From NCBI GenBank assembly GCA_963930775.1, contig OZ005702.1:7440001-7504000 (forward strand): a DNA stretch of 64,000 bases, given 5' to 3'. Shown piece after piece: positions 1-13,483 of this stretch. The translations under genes were made by a program, and so were the position numbers. This DNA is from Cliona cf. orientalis. Taxonomy: Eukaryota; Porifera; Demospongiae; Clionaida; Clionaidae. A model generated the notes under the pieces. That model ran no database searches and was not told the origin of the DNA. It worked only from the letters and a program-made list of their open reading frames with translations. Every line of letters starts with the position of its first letter. Position 1 is the stretch's first letter.

Positions 1-47
1 GGCTCAACCACCACATTTTATGCCTGCCAATATTTCCGGCTATACGG
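1..47. mobile_element. Right end of a TA-flanked inverted-repeat element (MITE-like), truncated by the window edge
   Basis: Bases 1-47 are, with a few mismatches, the reverse complement of the start of the complete element at 1512-1732. They end in CTATACGG followed by a TA dinucleotide. The copy lies in an intron of the katanin-like gene. The left part is outside the window. Confidence 0.55.
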
Positions 48-182
48 TAATTACTGCTAGACATGTACCTCTATAGTGTGTGTGTGCATGTGTATTGAAA
101 AAAGACATTGAGAGAGAGAATCGGAGAAGTGGAGGGAGGGAGAGAGAGAGAGACAGAGAGAGACGGAGACAGAGCAAAGTAA

Positions 183-1463
<1,281 letters not shown>

Positions 1464-1511
1464 TGTAACAATAGCTACAATAGACTGCATGTATGTACGT
1501 AATACTATGTA

Positions 1512-1732
1512 CCGTATAGCTGGAAATATTGGCGGGCATTAAATTTGGCGGTTGAGCCCAAAATTGCTATTGAAAGAATATTGGCGGATTTAAATTTGGC
1601 GGTTTGGTACGGGATCGCCATATGTATGATATATGCGAGTAGGAAATTTTGGCGGATTTTAATTTGGCGGTTGTAATAATAGACTGCCAAACCGCCAAAT
1701 TTAATTCCCCGCCAAATTTTCCGGCTATACGG
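1512..1732. mobile_element. MITE-like element with TA target duplication
   Basis: The ends are inverted repeats (CCGTATAGC at the left, GCTATACGG at the right) flanked by TA at 1510-1511 and 1733-1734. Repeated words such as AAATTTGGCGG occur in both orientations inside. No transposase is encoded. The TA duplication is what Tc1/mariner-type transposases produce; that assignment is inference. Confidence 0.6.
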
Positions 1733-2345
1733 TATGACATTTTAATAGTAGAATCATAATGGAATTGTGAGATGCTGTATATACATCAAGTCAGGCTATA
1801 ATATTATACAGAAGAGAGTGGCCTGGGTGTTATCCAAGAATATTGGTTAGGTCATAATAATAATTATTATTATTATGGTGCACGTGCATGTTTAATTAAT
1901 TTTAGCAGTTTATTTCAAATTTGCCAACTTGATCGCCAATAAAAATAAACCTCACCAAAATTTCAATACCTCTGAATTATTATTATTATAACTCTCACAA
2001 TATCATTCACATTAATTTTCTGAAAGGTCTGAAAGATGGCATGAAACATTAAATTTTAGAAAGTTCTAATTGGCTAGGTCACTGACTATAAGTTCTACTC
2101 TAAAGCTATAGCTGCAATGTTAGGAGCAATAATATTATTATTAAAAGTTTCAAGTATTTTCCATGATCCAAGTAGTGAGTATTGGCGTGGTGTACTATCA
2201 GCCATACCTAGGCCTTATATTATAGGAATAGTCTGCAAAATTGTAAACACAATGTTATAATATTAACTGTTGTAATAATATTATTATAATTATTAATGTA
2301 TTGTCTCTCCCTCCCCTCCCTCTCTCCCCCCACCACAGTACCCCC

Positions 2346-2347
<2 letters not shown>

Positions 2348-2414
<67 letters not shown>
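2348..2414. repeat. (CT)n microsatellite
   Basis: About 67 bp of nearly pure CT dinucleotides, just past the 3' end of the minus-strand CCP gene. Confidence 0.95.
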
Positions 2415-2416
<2 letters not shown>

Positions 2417-2476
2417 CCATGGGTTCGGGTTCCTCTCTCCCTCATCAATTATTCCTCCTCAACTATTCCATGGTAA

Positions 2477-5400
2477 TTACGCGGACTTACGGTAGACACA
2501 AGTGCCAGCTGGTGTCCAAACTAGTGCTCCATTTTCACTGACACAGGTCTGCACAGCTGGAGTACCTTTCATCAGCGTCCATCCACTTGTGCATGTCAAA
2601 TATGCCTTTGATCCTGCAGAGCGGTCCCCTTCAATCCTTCTCTTGTAGTACGGCTTGAATAGCAATTGCTGGTAGTTCCTAGCATTTCTAGCATTTCTCA
2701 ATTGTCTCTTTGCCTGTATAATTATAGCAATTGAGGTGAAGCATAATTGGAGTACCATTATTAATATTAAAACCAAAATTATTTTGTTGTATATAGCTAC
2801 TATTATAGTATAGCACATGCCTCAAGACTCTAAATAATTAAGTTGTTACATTGCAGGTCCACTAAACTTAGTAAAATGACTCTATCTCGTTCGCAGATTT
2901 GGTAACATGTATTCTCAACGCTATAATTGTTCATGAATTAGGAATTAATAATAGTTATAATAATAATTATTATATTCCTAGTTATTATACCTTTGGGGGG
3001 AGCTGATTTTATTGCTATTTGACTTTCAATAATTAACTTACTTAGTCTAATTATCATAACATACCTCTGGTACATTATTTGGAATATCAATCAGTTTGAG
3101 TTCAGGACACTTGGTTGGAGCTGCATGTAAGTTGTGTAATACTTATAATTAGTATAAAACTAGCTATAGCTTTAAGTTGTGCCGTTAAATCGAATGTTGC
3201 TCACCGCAGCTAGGTTCTGGGCGATTCCACTGTCCACTTTCTAGACAGGTCCTTGTGCTTTCTCCTCGCAGTTCAAAATCTGTGCCACAAGTATAAGTGA
3301 CCACAGTACCCACTCCAAAACCTTGACTTCCCCCCGGACCCCTGATCGGAGACCTGCTAGAACTTGAGTCTCCATTGGGTATAGGATTCACCAAAGGACA
3401 GATGATAACTGCATGTACGTTAGTGTGTGTATGTTGGGTTTACAAGAGTCATAATAACCATTATCATAATGTATACACAATGTACATCTGGAAATCTAGC
3501 ACAAGTATTAAATTTTAATACATACAGATAGCGATTCCGGACGATCGACCTAGGTGCATAAAAGCCGTTATAATTCAGCAACGGAGGGGATTGACAACAA
3601 AAAAAAAAACAAAAATCACAAGATAGCTTAGGAAATTCTCTTTCATTTAAGCCTCGAAACAAGCGAATCGGTTGAGTACACGCCTTGCAGATTTAATTTT
3701 TAGCTCTATGGAAAAATGTATGGAAAAACAATAATCGGCGCGTAAATAGGGCACACTTCAACCTTTCAACAAAAAACACATATCGCTGAATAGGCCTCAC
3801 CGAGTAGAAGCTATCGACACCTTAACCATGTAAATTGCTATTGCTGCCAATTTGCACCATCAAGCCGAAAAATTAGGCGTCCGGAATCGCTAATACAGAC
3901 AATGCATGCTGATGATCATAATAGTTAATATTGCATGGCAGTTAAGGTCAACATGGCATCCTATATTATATAAACAGCTACTATGATGTTGTGTTATTTA
4001 TACATGTAAAGTGACACAATCTATTATGTGTACCGCTGGTCAGTTTTTCAACTCTAAACGCAAGAGAAAGTGTGGACATGATTGATATTGTGACATTTTA
4101 TGCAACCGTAATAATTTTGTTATTATAATATTATTTGTCATTATTTATGCTTAATAATTATCGTTATAATAATAGCTACATGTTACCTTCACAAACTGGC
4201 TCTACTCCCGACCATTTCCCATCTTGACCACACGTCCTTTCCTTTGGTCCTACCAGTCGAAAGTCGCTCCTGCAGGTGTAGGAAGCGACATCACCAGGCT
4301 CTCGGCCAGTAATGCTCACAGCTCCATTGCTTAGTACGCTTGGCAACTCCGGGCACAGAGGGAAACCTAAAGTTTTTTAACGTTAGTTTCATGCGTACAA
4401 GCATTGAAAATTATGACATACATTTAGGTCGTCCATTTTCCCTGATTGAAGGATCAAACGTAGACCCTGTACTCCTAAGGCATTCGTATGTGATTGAATC
4501 TGATGATGCTCTTACATAGGCTCCTCCATTTTTGCTGACAAAGAGCACAAAGCCAGATTTGCACTTGTAGTCAAACTCACTCCCCAGGATTTTATTAGTA
4601 TTGAAATCCAACACATTTCGTACACTACTTGGATTGGCGTTGGTAGTATCAAAGACAGTGCTTGGATTTGGACACCGTTCTGTTGAAAACAATCATCAAG
4701 ATAATAATATTATTAGCTTATAAGTAGTGATATTCTAGACTGGACACAAACATGTAGAAGAAAGGGGGTGCTAATCTACAGAAACAATAACTATCAGTAT
4801 ACTCATTCCTCTTCATTTTTATTTTCTCTGCTCTCTTCTAAAGAATTAATTATTATTGATTCCTGTCTGCCCATGCATTCATAAAACTTACTCTCACAGG
4901 TTGGTTCTTGGCCTGACCATTTTCCATCTTGACCGCATGTCCTTGTCCGTGGTCCACTAAGATCGTAATCTGGGTCGCAGGAGTAAGATGCTGTATCACC
5001 AGGCTCTCGGCCAGTAATGCTCACAGCTCCATTGCTTAGTACGCTTGGCAACTCCGGGCACAGAGGGAAACCTAAAGTTTTTTAATGTTAGTTTCATGTG
5101 TACAAGCATTGAAAATTATGACATACATTTAGGTCGTCCATTTTCCCTGATTGAAGGATCAAACGTAGACCCTGTACTCCTAAGGCATTCGTATGTGATT
5201 GAATCTGATGATGCTCTTTCATAGGCTCCTCCATTTTTGCTGACAAAGAGCACAAAGCCAGATTGGCATTTGTAGTCAAACTCACTCCCCAGGATTTTAT
5301 TAGTATTGAAATCCAGCACACTTCGTACACTGCTTGGACTGGCATTGGTAGTATCAAAGACAGTGCTCGGATTTGGACACTGTTCTGTTGAAAACAGTCA

Positions 5401-6953
5401 TCATGATAATATTATGACATTGTGATATTCTAGGTTCCTCTTTGCCCATGCATTTATAAAACTTACTCTCACAGGTTGGTTCTTGACCGGACCATTTTCC
5501 ATCTTGACCGCATGTCCTTGTCTGTGCTCCACTAAGATCGTAATCTGAGTCGCAGGAGTAAGATGCTGTAGCACCAGGCTCTCGGCCAGTAATGCTCACA
5601 GCTCCATTTGGTATGTTTTGTAACACCGGACACAAAGCAACACCTGAAGACCATTATAGTAATAAATTACTTGTAATTACTTTAGTAAATTTGCAGATTG
5701 AATGCTTACATCTGGGTTCTTGGCCTGACCACTGTCCATTTTGACCGCATGTCCTTGTCCTGGTTCCTTGCAGAATAAATTCACCACTGCAGGAGTAGGT
5801 TGCTGTAGCGCCTTGTTCCCTGCTAGTGTAACTCACAGCTCCATTTGCTATGTCTTGCAACTCTGGACACTGAAGAACACCTGAAAAGCATTTTTGTAAG
5901 TAGCTAGCTATAGCGCCAAAACTAAAATAATAATAATATAGCTAACTATAGCTAGCTACGTACTGCAAATCAAGGTCAAGCACATTATTTTAGCTCCATA
6001 TCTGGCTCAATAATTTCATCACATCTAAAGTTAGGATCAAGGGCCAAAGGTACCGGAGGGGTGTAGCTATATAGGGGGTGGAAGGATCTACTTACATTTT
6101 GGTTCTTCTCCTGACCACTGTCCATTTTGGCCACATGTTCTTTTGCTTTCTCCTTGAAGCGTGTAGTCTCCACTGCAGCTGTAAGTAGCTACAGTACCTG
6201 GTTGCCGGTTTCCATAATCCACATTACCATTTGAAATCGAAAGCACAGGGCACAGAGAAAAGCCTGAAATTATTATAGAAATAAAATTGGTTTTGTAAAC
6301 TTTAGCTATGTGTTATGAATTTGCATGCAGGTCTTCAGCAAGTATTTACATCTGGGAATTCCATTTGCATCAATTGATGGTTGGTACGATCCCGAATTTA
6401 AACGGCATTCATAGGAGATTGAAGGAGTTGATGATCTTTGGAAGCTCGCTCCGTTGTCATGGCTGACGAAGAGGATATAACCTGATGCACATTTGTAGTC
6501 AAACGTTGCTCCAATGACTTCACCAGTGTTGAAATCGTTTATGCTATTTATGGAGGTGATGTCTGTGTTGTCTATGTTGAATTCCTCACGAGGATGGGGG
6601 CATTGACCTGCAAAAAAAGAAGGGATTAGCGTATGCAAAAAGATGGCACTGTTTGATAGCACATGTATGCATGCTTGAATAATTCTGACTCATGCATGCA
6701 GATCACAGCGCATCTATATAGTTATAATAACATGGAAAAAGAATAGAGAAAGTATTAAATTTTAGCACTACATTTTAGTATAACTTATACCTGCTTGTTC
6801 AATCCGAACTGCAACATCAGTTTCCATACGTTCTTCCTGCTGCAGCTGCTCCAGGAATTCCTCATCATCCCAGTAGTCCGGGTAGGGAAAGGCGTTGCAA
6901 AACGAGGCCAAAAGGGCAGTGCAAAGAATTGCACTAGCTATGCTCAGCTTCAT
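2477..6953 (-). CDS. Secreted CCP (sushi) repeat protein, 12 coding exons
   Basis: Coding exons read 6953-6791, 6607-6350, 6263-6096, 5880-5710, 5643-5467, 5384-5127, 5071-4892, 4679-4422, 4366-4187, 3408-3205, 3120-3065 and 2713-2477, giving about 769 residues. The N-terminus has a signal peptide (MKLSIASAILCTALLASFCNA) and an acidic stretch. CCP modules follow, with the usual four cysteines, a Trp near the end (GQWSG or GKWSG) and YSC cores. They are interspersed with three longer modules of about 86 residues carrying FDYKC and YECL/YECR but no final Trp. The last module is basic and ends CVYRKSA. There is no membrane anchor, so it is probably extracellular (adhesion, complement-like or recognition). 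Most module borders fall at phase-1 introns, typical of shuffled domains. The stop codon overlaps a donor-like GTAAGT, so an alternative longer end is possible. Ligand unknown. Confidence 0.85.
4187..5384 (-). repeat. Recent tandem duplication of a two-exon module (705-bp period) inside the CCP gene
   Basis: Exons 5384-5127 and 5071-4892 match exons 4679-4422 and 4366-4187 with a constant offset of 705 bp. The intron between the two exons of each pair is also nearly identical. The duplicated unit encodes one long cysteine module plus one CCP. Confidence 0.9.
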
Positions 6954-6955
6954 GG

Positions 6956-7138
6956 CTGCAGTAGATAGCTGTCAATTGAAGTCCAATGATGCAATAGAAA
7001 ATGTGTTTTAGCACTGCATTATACCTCAGGCTAGCTGTTGACTTGGTGATGAAGGTTTGATCGATCGAAGTTTTCTTGCGTAGCTTGCTGGTGATCACTT
7101 TGCTGTGCGATAGCGGTCAGTTTGTCGCTTCTTATATA
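6956..7138 (-). promoter_or_regulatory. TATA-box promoter and 5' UTR exon of the CCP gene
   Basis: On the minus strand TATATAAG lies at 7138-7131. About 100 bp downstream a donor (CCTGAG then GTATAA, exon end 7025) leads to an acceptor CAG ending at 6956, one base before the CCATG start context. This implies a short non-coding first exon starting near 7105 and a 69-bp intron. The transcription start is inferred. Confidence 0.5.
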
Positions 7139-7139
7139 C

Positions 7140-8748
7140 CACTCGATCGGTCAGCTCTGCATGACTACAGAATATTTAATATACTATGCATTATAAACAA
7201 ATTTTGAGTACTACTAGATGAGCCTAGAATATTAGTGATGAATTCAAAGTAACCACAATGAATTAATCTTACTTTGCATGCATTGCTTATTTAGCTACCG
7301 TAGAAATGAGCCAATATTGTATAATCTACTAAAAAAAAGTCTAGTATCAGCAAATTGCTATGCTTGTGCAGGTAATCAAGTCGTTAATTAGAGCAAAATT
7401 AATGATTATTTTTAGTCTACCAGCTAGGTGCGTGCACTTTTTCATCAATCAACCCTCTTCACCACAATACTTACAATTCTGCATGTACTGTTACGATTCT
7501 TGTATCCCTATAGGCCTCTATACAGTACTATAGTAATTTTAATAGCGGTAGTTGTATTGCCAGAGGCAATCAGATAATCAATTGGAACAAATGATAATTA
7601 GTCTAGAATGCTCTTTAACCATCAATTTTCTGCACTGACTATAGTGATCAATTCTTGCATGCTATAATATACATGTAATAATATTATATTATTATGGAGG
7701 TATAATAGCTGTGAATTCGAAGGAGTGTAAGCCCTGCATGGAGGATCAATGTGATAGTTCTTTTAGGCATGTGTATAATGAACAAATAACTGTCTAATTG
7801 CTAAGTTCCACATGTTGTAGGTTGCTAGATTGTGTCACACGGCAGATAATTATAAGCACTAATGCAACTGTGCGATCAAAGGATACGTACCATGGATGTA
7901 GTCACTTATCAGAGACTCTCTAAGTGAAAATTTTAATTAATTGTTGAGAACAAAAGTGCATGGCTAGTTAAAATTTGTATAACTACATAAAAGTTCTAAT
8001 TCCTTAATGGACTGGGTAATAGGACAAAGCTCAAGCGCACCCAATGTTTTTCTATACATCAATCGTTTCCACATACATCACTGGGTATCCATATTCTCGG
8101 AAATTTAACTTGTTGCTGTCTATAACTGTAATGCAGTTCCCAGACATGCATGATCTCAGTATAGCATCAGTAATGCATGGAGCAAAGGATATAATAATAT
8201 ACGTGCACTAGTCAGTGCCTCCAAGTATAATATTATTATGGATTTATGTTACTGAATTCTGATAAAATTTCAAAACTACTGAAAACGGGGAGAATTATAT
8301 TATACGATGTCATCGTATTATTATAATATTGAGCCCTTTGTAAAATTATTAATACTGAAAATTGATGCAAAATACTGAAAAATGGGAATATTCATATCAT
8401 ACTGAAAGACAGGAGACTAGCTTGGAGGCCAACCCAAACCCATTGCACATATTCCCGCGATAATACTATAGGTCTTCTGTCAGGAGGTTGCTGCATAATA
8501 ATTTTTTTCTGTAGTGCCTGCTTATGTTAATAATTAATTTTTAATATGAAGTCTATTCTGCAACCAAAGTATTGCCATTGAGATTGATTCTGTGAGCAAT
8601 GAAATACATTAATTCCAGGCCCCACACATAAATAAAATAATTATTATCATACACAGCATAATGACCATTGTTTAAAAAAAGAAAGTTCACTTCTTGAGCT
8701 TTGAATTGGTTCAAAGTTTAGACACCAGGCTGTATGGGGGAGTAGAGA
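7140..8748. other. AT-rich intergenic region with no recognised gene
   Basis: This stretch separates the promoter of the CCP gene from the 3' end of the first HVCN1 gene. I see no coding exon, RNA gene or clear repeat, only short TA and ATT runs. Confidence 0.5.
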
Positions 8749-9113
<365 letters not shown>

Positions 9114-9127
9114 GTGTACAATAATAT

Positions 9128-12100
9128 TTAGCTGTAGGCATCTGTATAATAATATTTATCAGCCTAGAGGACAAGGTAAGTGGGTGTGGCTATAATTATA
9201 ATTTTTGTGTCCTCACCTTGGGTGGCAGGGCTGGTCGTTGAGGTGGCCTGTATTTCTTATCCTTTAGTTTGTCTTCGATGGGCTCAGCCTCGATGCCAGC
9301 TTGCTTCAGAGTCTCACGGAGCCGAAGATTCTCTTTCTGGTAATACCACAAAAAAATACATCACCACTATACAATGCTACAATAGCCAGTATCAATTATT
9401 GGATTAATTAATTAACTTAACCCCCTAATCTTTGCATTTGTAAACGCCTCAAGTAATAATCAATACTTCAAAGTTCTTAGCTAGTTCCCCCCCCCCCCCC
9501 CCCCCCCAAAATGTTGGGTATTAGTGCAAATTATGTTTCAGGGAATTTTTTAAATTCATATTCTTAAAAGAGGGGATCATAACGGTTTTATTACATTTTT
9601 AGGCCATTTCCCATAATTATTGGAAAAGGTAGATATGTGCAACAGAAACGTAATATTGTAAGTTTCAACACATTATACTAACCTCAAAGAGTTGTAGCTT
9701 GTCCTGAGATTTGTGGAGAGCGTGAATTGCCTTCCTAGCGTGACGTCTAGCCTCCTCAAGATGCTTGTGAGCCTCAGCCTTGGACGATAAGACAGCACCT
9801 AGAAAAGGATTACCGAGGGGGGGGGGAGAGGGAGGGAGGGAGATAAATAAACAGTCAGTAATAATACAATAAACGGGGTTTATAACAGCACTGATATCAT
9901 TCCATGAGCAATAATATATTTATTAACTGAATGAACGATTTTTGCTCACCATTGACGACACGCACGATACGCCACAGTCGGAGAATGATAATGAGAGCAG
10001 CTGCTTCAAAAGCTTCCTCATCAACACTAGCAATGGCAAAAAAAAAAAAGGGAAATGGTATACAAATTTTCCAAAATAATTTTTGGAGTAAATCTAGGGG
10101 GGACCAATGTGTAGTTTCATCCACCCCCTCCCCCCCCCGCCCCCCGTGGTTAGAATGTTCTTTTGTTAGAAATCATACAAGATTTTTGAGGACTGACTCT
10201 TAGTACATGTAGCCCATGCCCCACCCAATTTAAAGGCAAGTATATTGTACATATGCATTCCAGTTGCACACGCGTTCTATTGTGCTCTTTTTGTAGCATA
10301 TACATGTACGTGTGCAAGACGACCTTTGATTTTGGTACAGAGTATCAAATAATGATACTATAGGGCCAAATTTTTAGAAGAAATATCCGAAGAAATACAG
10401 TATTCTATTGTGGTGACTAACACTGAAGCAACGTCGAGCACCCACGACACCACGACAACAATTCCGTCAAAAACTTCAAACTTGTGAGTGAAGTACTTCA
10501 ATCCAAATGCAATGATCTTCAGGAGAAGCTGTGGACAGAAGAGGGAGAGAGAGTGAGAGAGAGAGGGGGGAGAGAGAGGGGGAGGGAGGGAGAGACAGAG
10601 AAAGAGAGAGACAGAGGGAGTGAGAGAGAGAAAGAGAAAGTAAAATGGAGTAGCACAAAGCAAAAATAGAATGTGTGTTGAATAAAACCTGTCAAAATCG
10701 GTTTGCTCATGGGAATTCTATAGAAAGCAATAGTCGTACTTTTAATTACTTTCACATAAACCTCTATTTCTAGTGCACGATAGACATGTAGAAATAAAGA
10801 TTTACATACACTATACAATGCATGTCAATTTTCCCATGAAGCTAAAGCCAGCATCAGACCAGACCTACCTCAACCATGAAGACTGACAGGATCAAAAGAG
10901 AGATATAGTGAAGCACGAGGGCAGGGTTCACTCCAATAGGCTGGTCCACTGCAGAGAGAAAGATTAAAAATGTTAGACAAATTGGAGATAGAGCAAGAGA
11001 AAGAGAAAAGGGGGAGAGGGAGGGAGAGAGGGAGGGAGAGAGAGAGAGAGATAGACAGACAGAGGGAGAAAGAGAGAGGGAGAGAGAGCCACTCACATCC
11101 AATACAGTCTCTGAATCCCGTCCTAAACCCACATACGCATGGCTCATAGTCTGGATTGTTCTCGGTGCCCTCAGGGCTAATGGCGATGTTCTCCAGGATG
11201 AGGTGGGCGGGGGGAGCACACATGTCACGGAATAGTTCGTTATAGTGACAGAATTCCTGCATCTCTAGTCTAGTCTCACCACTGCAACGAATGGTGTCTG
11301 TTAGAATGTGCGAGAGAGAGGGAGAGAGAGCAGTGCAGTGAAAAATCCGATACCTTAAATATACACGTAATAATATTATGCCAAAACTTGCTCTGATTCT
11401 TTTTAAGGAGGTGTCCTCATTTCAGGGGTAGTTTTATACATCATACATGTACATGTACATACACAGATCTGAGAGATAGAGGTGGAAGCTACATGTACCT
11501 CTGAAATAAATCTTCTGGCAAAAGGTCCCACGGGGAAAGCATGTCATACATGTATGGAGGGATTGGAGAACATACTCTTGGATCTTGCACTACCAACATC
11601 ACTCCCCCAAAATCCAATTCCAGTATCAACAGTGTCCCAATATTCCATATTTGGTTCCAAGATTGGACCTTAATTCCGTTCAAAATCACAATGACACACA
11701 TGTACGAGCCAACGGATATTTACTACGAATCTTTCCAAAATCGCTTTTTGATTTTTTTTTTGGGTGTCGATTGCAACAGTCGACAGTGTGTTCATTAGCG
11801 GTCAAGCTTCACAGGGTGGGAACGGAAGGACTAAGGCTGTGATACCATCCTTTGCCAAGAAACTCTGGCCGAATCGAGCTGAAATGTTGGCAAGGCTTAT
11901 CCACCATTATAAAGATATAATATTATGTACTAAGAAGGGTAAGGTAAGGGCTACTATTCTGCTGATCTTATGATCATCAGCTTCTGCTCTTTGAACCCTT
12001 CTAGAAGGAACAACATGAATCGTGCATGAAATCTCAAGTGCTCAAATTAATTGTATCTAATGAGGTGTGCTGTTGACTAGACTAAGCCCTTGATTGTCTG

Positions 12101-13443
12101 TGGTGTAAATCTATTCTCAAGAACACTCTGATAAATAATAGTTATAGACACCGAGGACAAGGGATCTACAGTATTTAGCATCCCGATGGCCCCGAGCTGT
12201 GACACCCAGGCATTGTGAGGATGTTACTAAGGGGACAGAGGGATGCTAAATACTGTGGATCCCATTGGCCGAGGTGAGCTAAGTTATTATTTTAGAGTTT
12301 TACAACTGTTGCTATAGTATATTATAGTACAGCTATTTGCTTTGGAGCCCTCATAATACCATGGATCCTATTGGCCAAAACTTACAAGTAACTAAGTAAA
12401 ACCTACAAGTGGCAATAAAACTCTAATTTTGGCTCAATTTTTTACTCTGCTACATGTACATATTTGTAAGGTACATGTACAAGTACTTGTAGGTATGTGA
12501 TCAAAATCGTGAGGTTGAAGGTATTCTTGTATGCAATTTCTAGTGCTTAGTCATGCACAAATTGATACTATAATTAAAATAGCATAAAATGTACGTTTTG
12601 AATTTTTCAGAAGAACAGTGTACTCTTAGCATTCTTGTGCATCAGGAGAGGTAGACAATATATCGTACATGTAGTAACACTTTGGGCTATGATTGCAAAT
12701 TTAGTGGATTATGGATATAGTGCATTTAGCGGGTATTCAGTCTAGCGAGTTTTCAAAATTAATATTCAAATTTCAATTTTTAGCGAAAATTGGGCATCTC
12801 GCTAATTTTGCTAAATTTAGTACCCGCACAAAAGTATCCCATATAGTGAAGCTTGAGTAGGAGTTTAACTTACTGAATGCTCCTACTTCAAGAAGCAGCT
12901 CAAAGAGGACAATGAATGCATCCAGCACCACCAGGAGAATGATGAAGAAATGAAAGGTGTGGCTGTGAAGAACTACCTGCATACGACCCCTCCAGCTGTG
13001 AGCATTGGGGGGGGGGGGGGGGGGGTGAGAGGAAAGAGAGAGAAAGGAGAGGAAGAGTTAATTGTGTGCATCATAACATGCAAGCACACATTAATGTACA
13101 TGCATGTACATGTGCATGTGCTGCAGGCGTATGCTCTCTCCCTCTCTCTTCTCTCTCTCTCTCTCTCTCTCTCTATCAAAACTTACGTCAATTGATCTTC
13201 AATGGATGAAGCAATGGACGCCACCTCTAGATTTTCATCGATAGACGAGGCGTCTGATTCATCAATGGACATTCGTCTGTGTCCTCCGTCTGCCTCATCT
13301 GCACTCGCAGCATCGGCATGTGGGTCTACGGAGCGACGGGCCGGCAGAGGGGGAGAGATGTCGTTGTAATTGGGTAGATCTACCCCGGGTTGAGATTGTG
13401 GGTAGCCCGCGGTGGGGTTAGGGCCGCGACCGTTTGACGACAT
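9128..13443 (-). CDS. HVCN1: Voltage-gated proton channel, HVCN1 family, paralogue A
   Basis: Coding exons are 13443-13187, 12995-12874, 11297-11097, 10948-10869, 10528-10422, 10026-9950, 9798-9683, 9336-9217 and 9163-9128, giving about 371 residues. S1 contains VVLDAFIVLFEL, whose Asp (residue 111) is the counterpart of the human selectivity Asp112. S2 is in ALVLHYISLLIL, S3 in FEVFDGIVVVVSWVLD. S4 reads LRLWRIVRVVNG with three gating arginines (272, 275, 278) and the conserved Trp. A charged C-terminal helix resembles the dimerising coiled coil of Hv1. The N-terminus is acidic and Ser/Asp rich. Unusual is exon 3, a six-cysteine segment of about 65 residues in the S1-S2 extracellular loop. 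Hv1 proteins carry voltage-gated proton efflux. A splice acceptor (exon border 13480) precedes the ATG, so an upstream exon may exist. Confidence 0.9.
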
Positions 13444-13483
13444 GGTGGTGTTGGGAGTAGGGTATGGGAGAGCGTCTCTGGAA

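Larger units (their letters stand above)
1464..2476. other. Convergent intergenic region between the katanin-like and CCP genes
   Basis: No coding potential was recognised. It holds the inverted-repeat element at 1512-1732, AT-rich sequence and the CT microsatellite at 2348-2414. Both neighbouring genes end here, so it contains two 3' UTRs. Confidence 0.6.
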
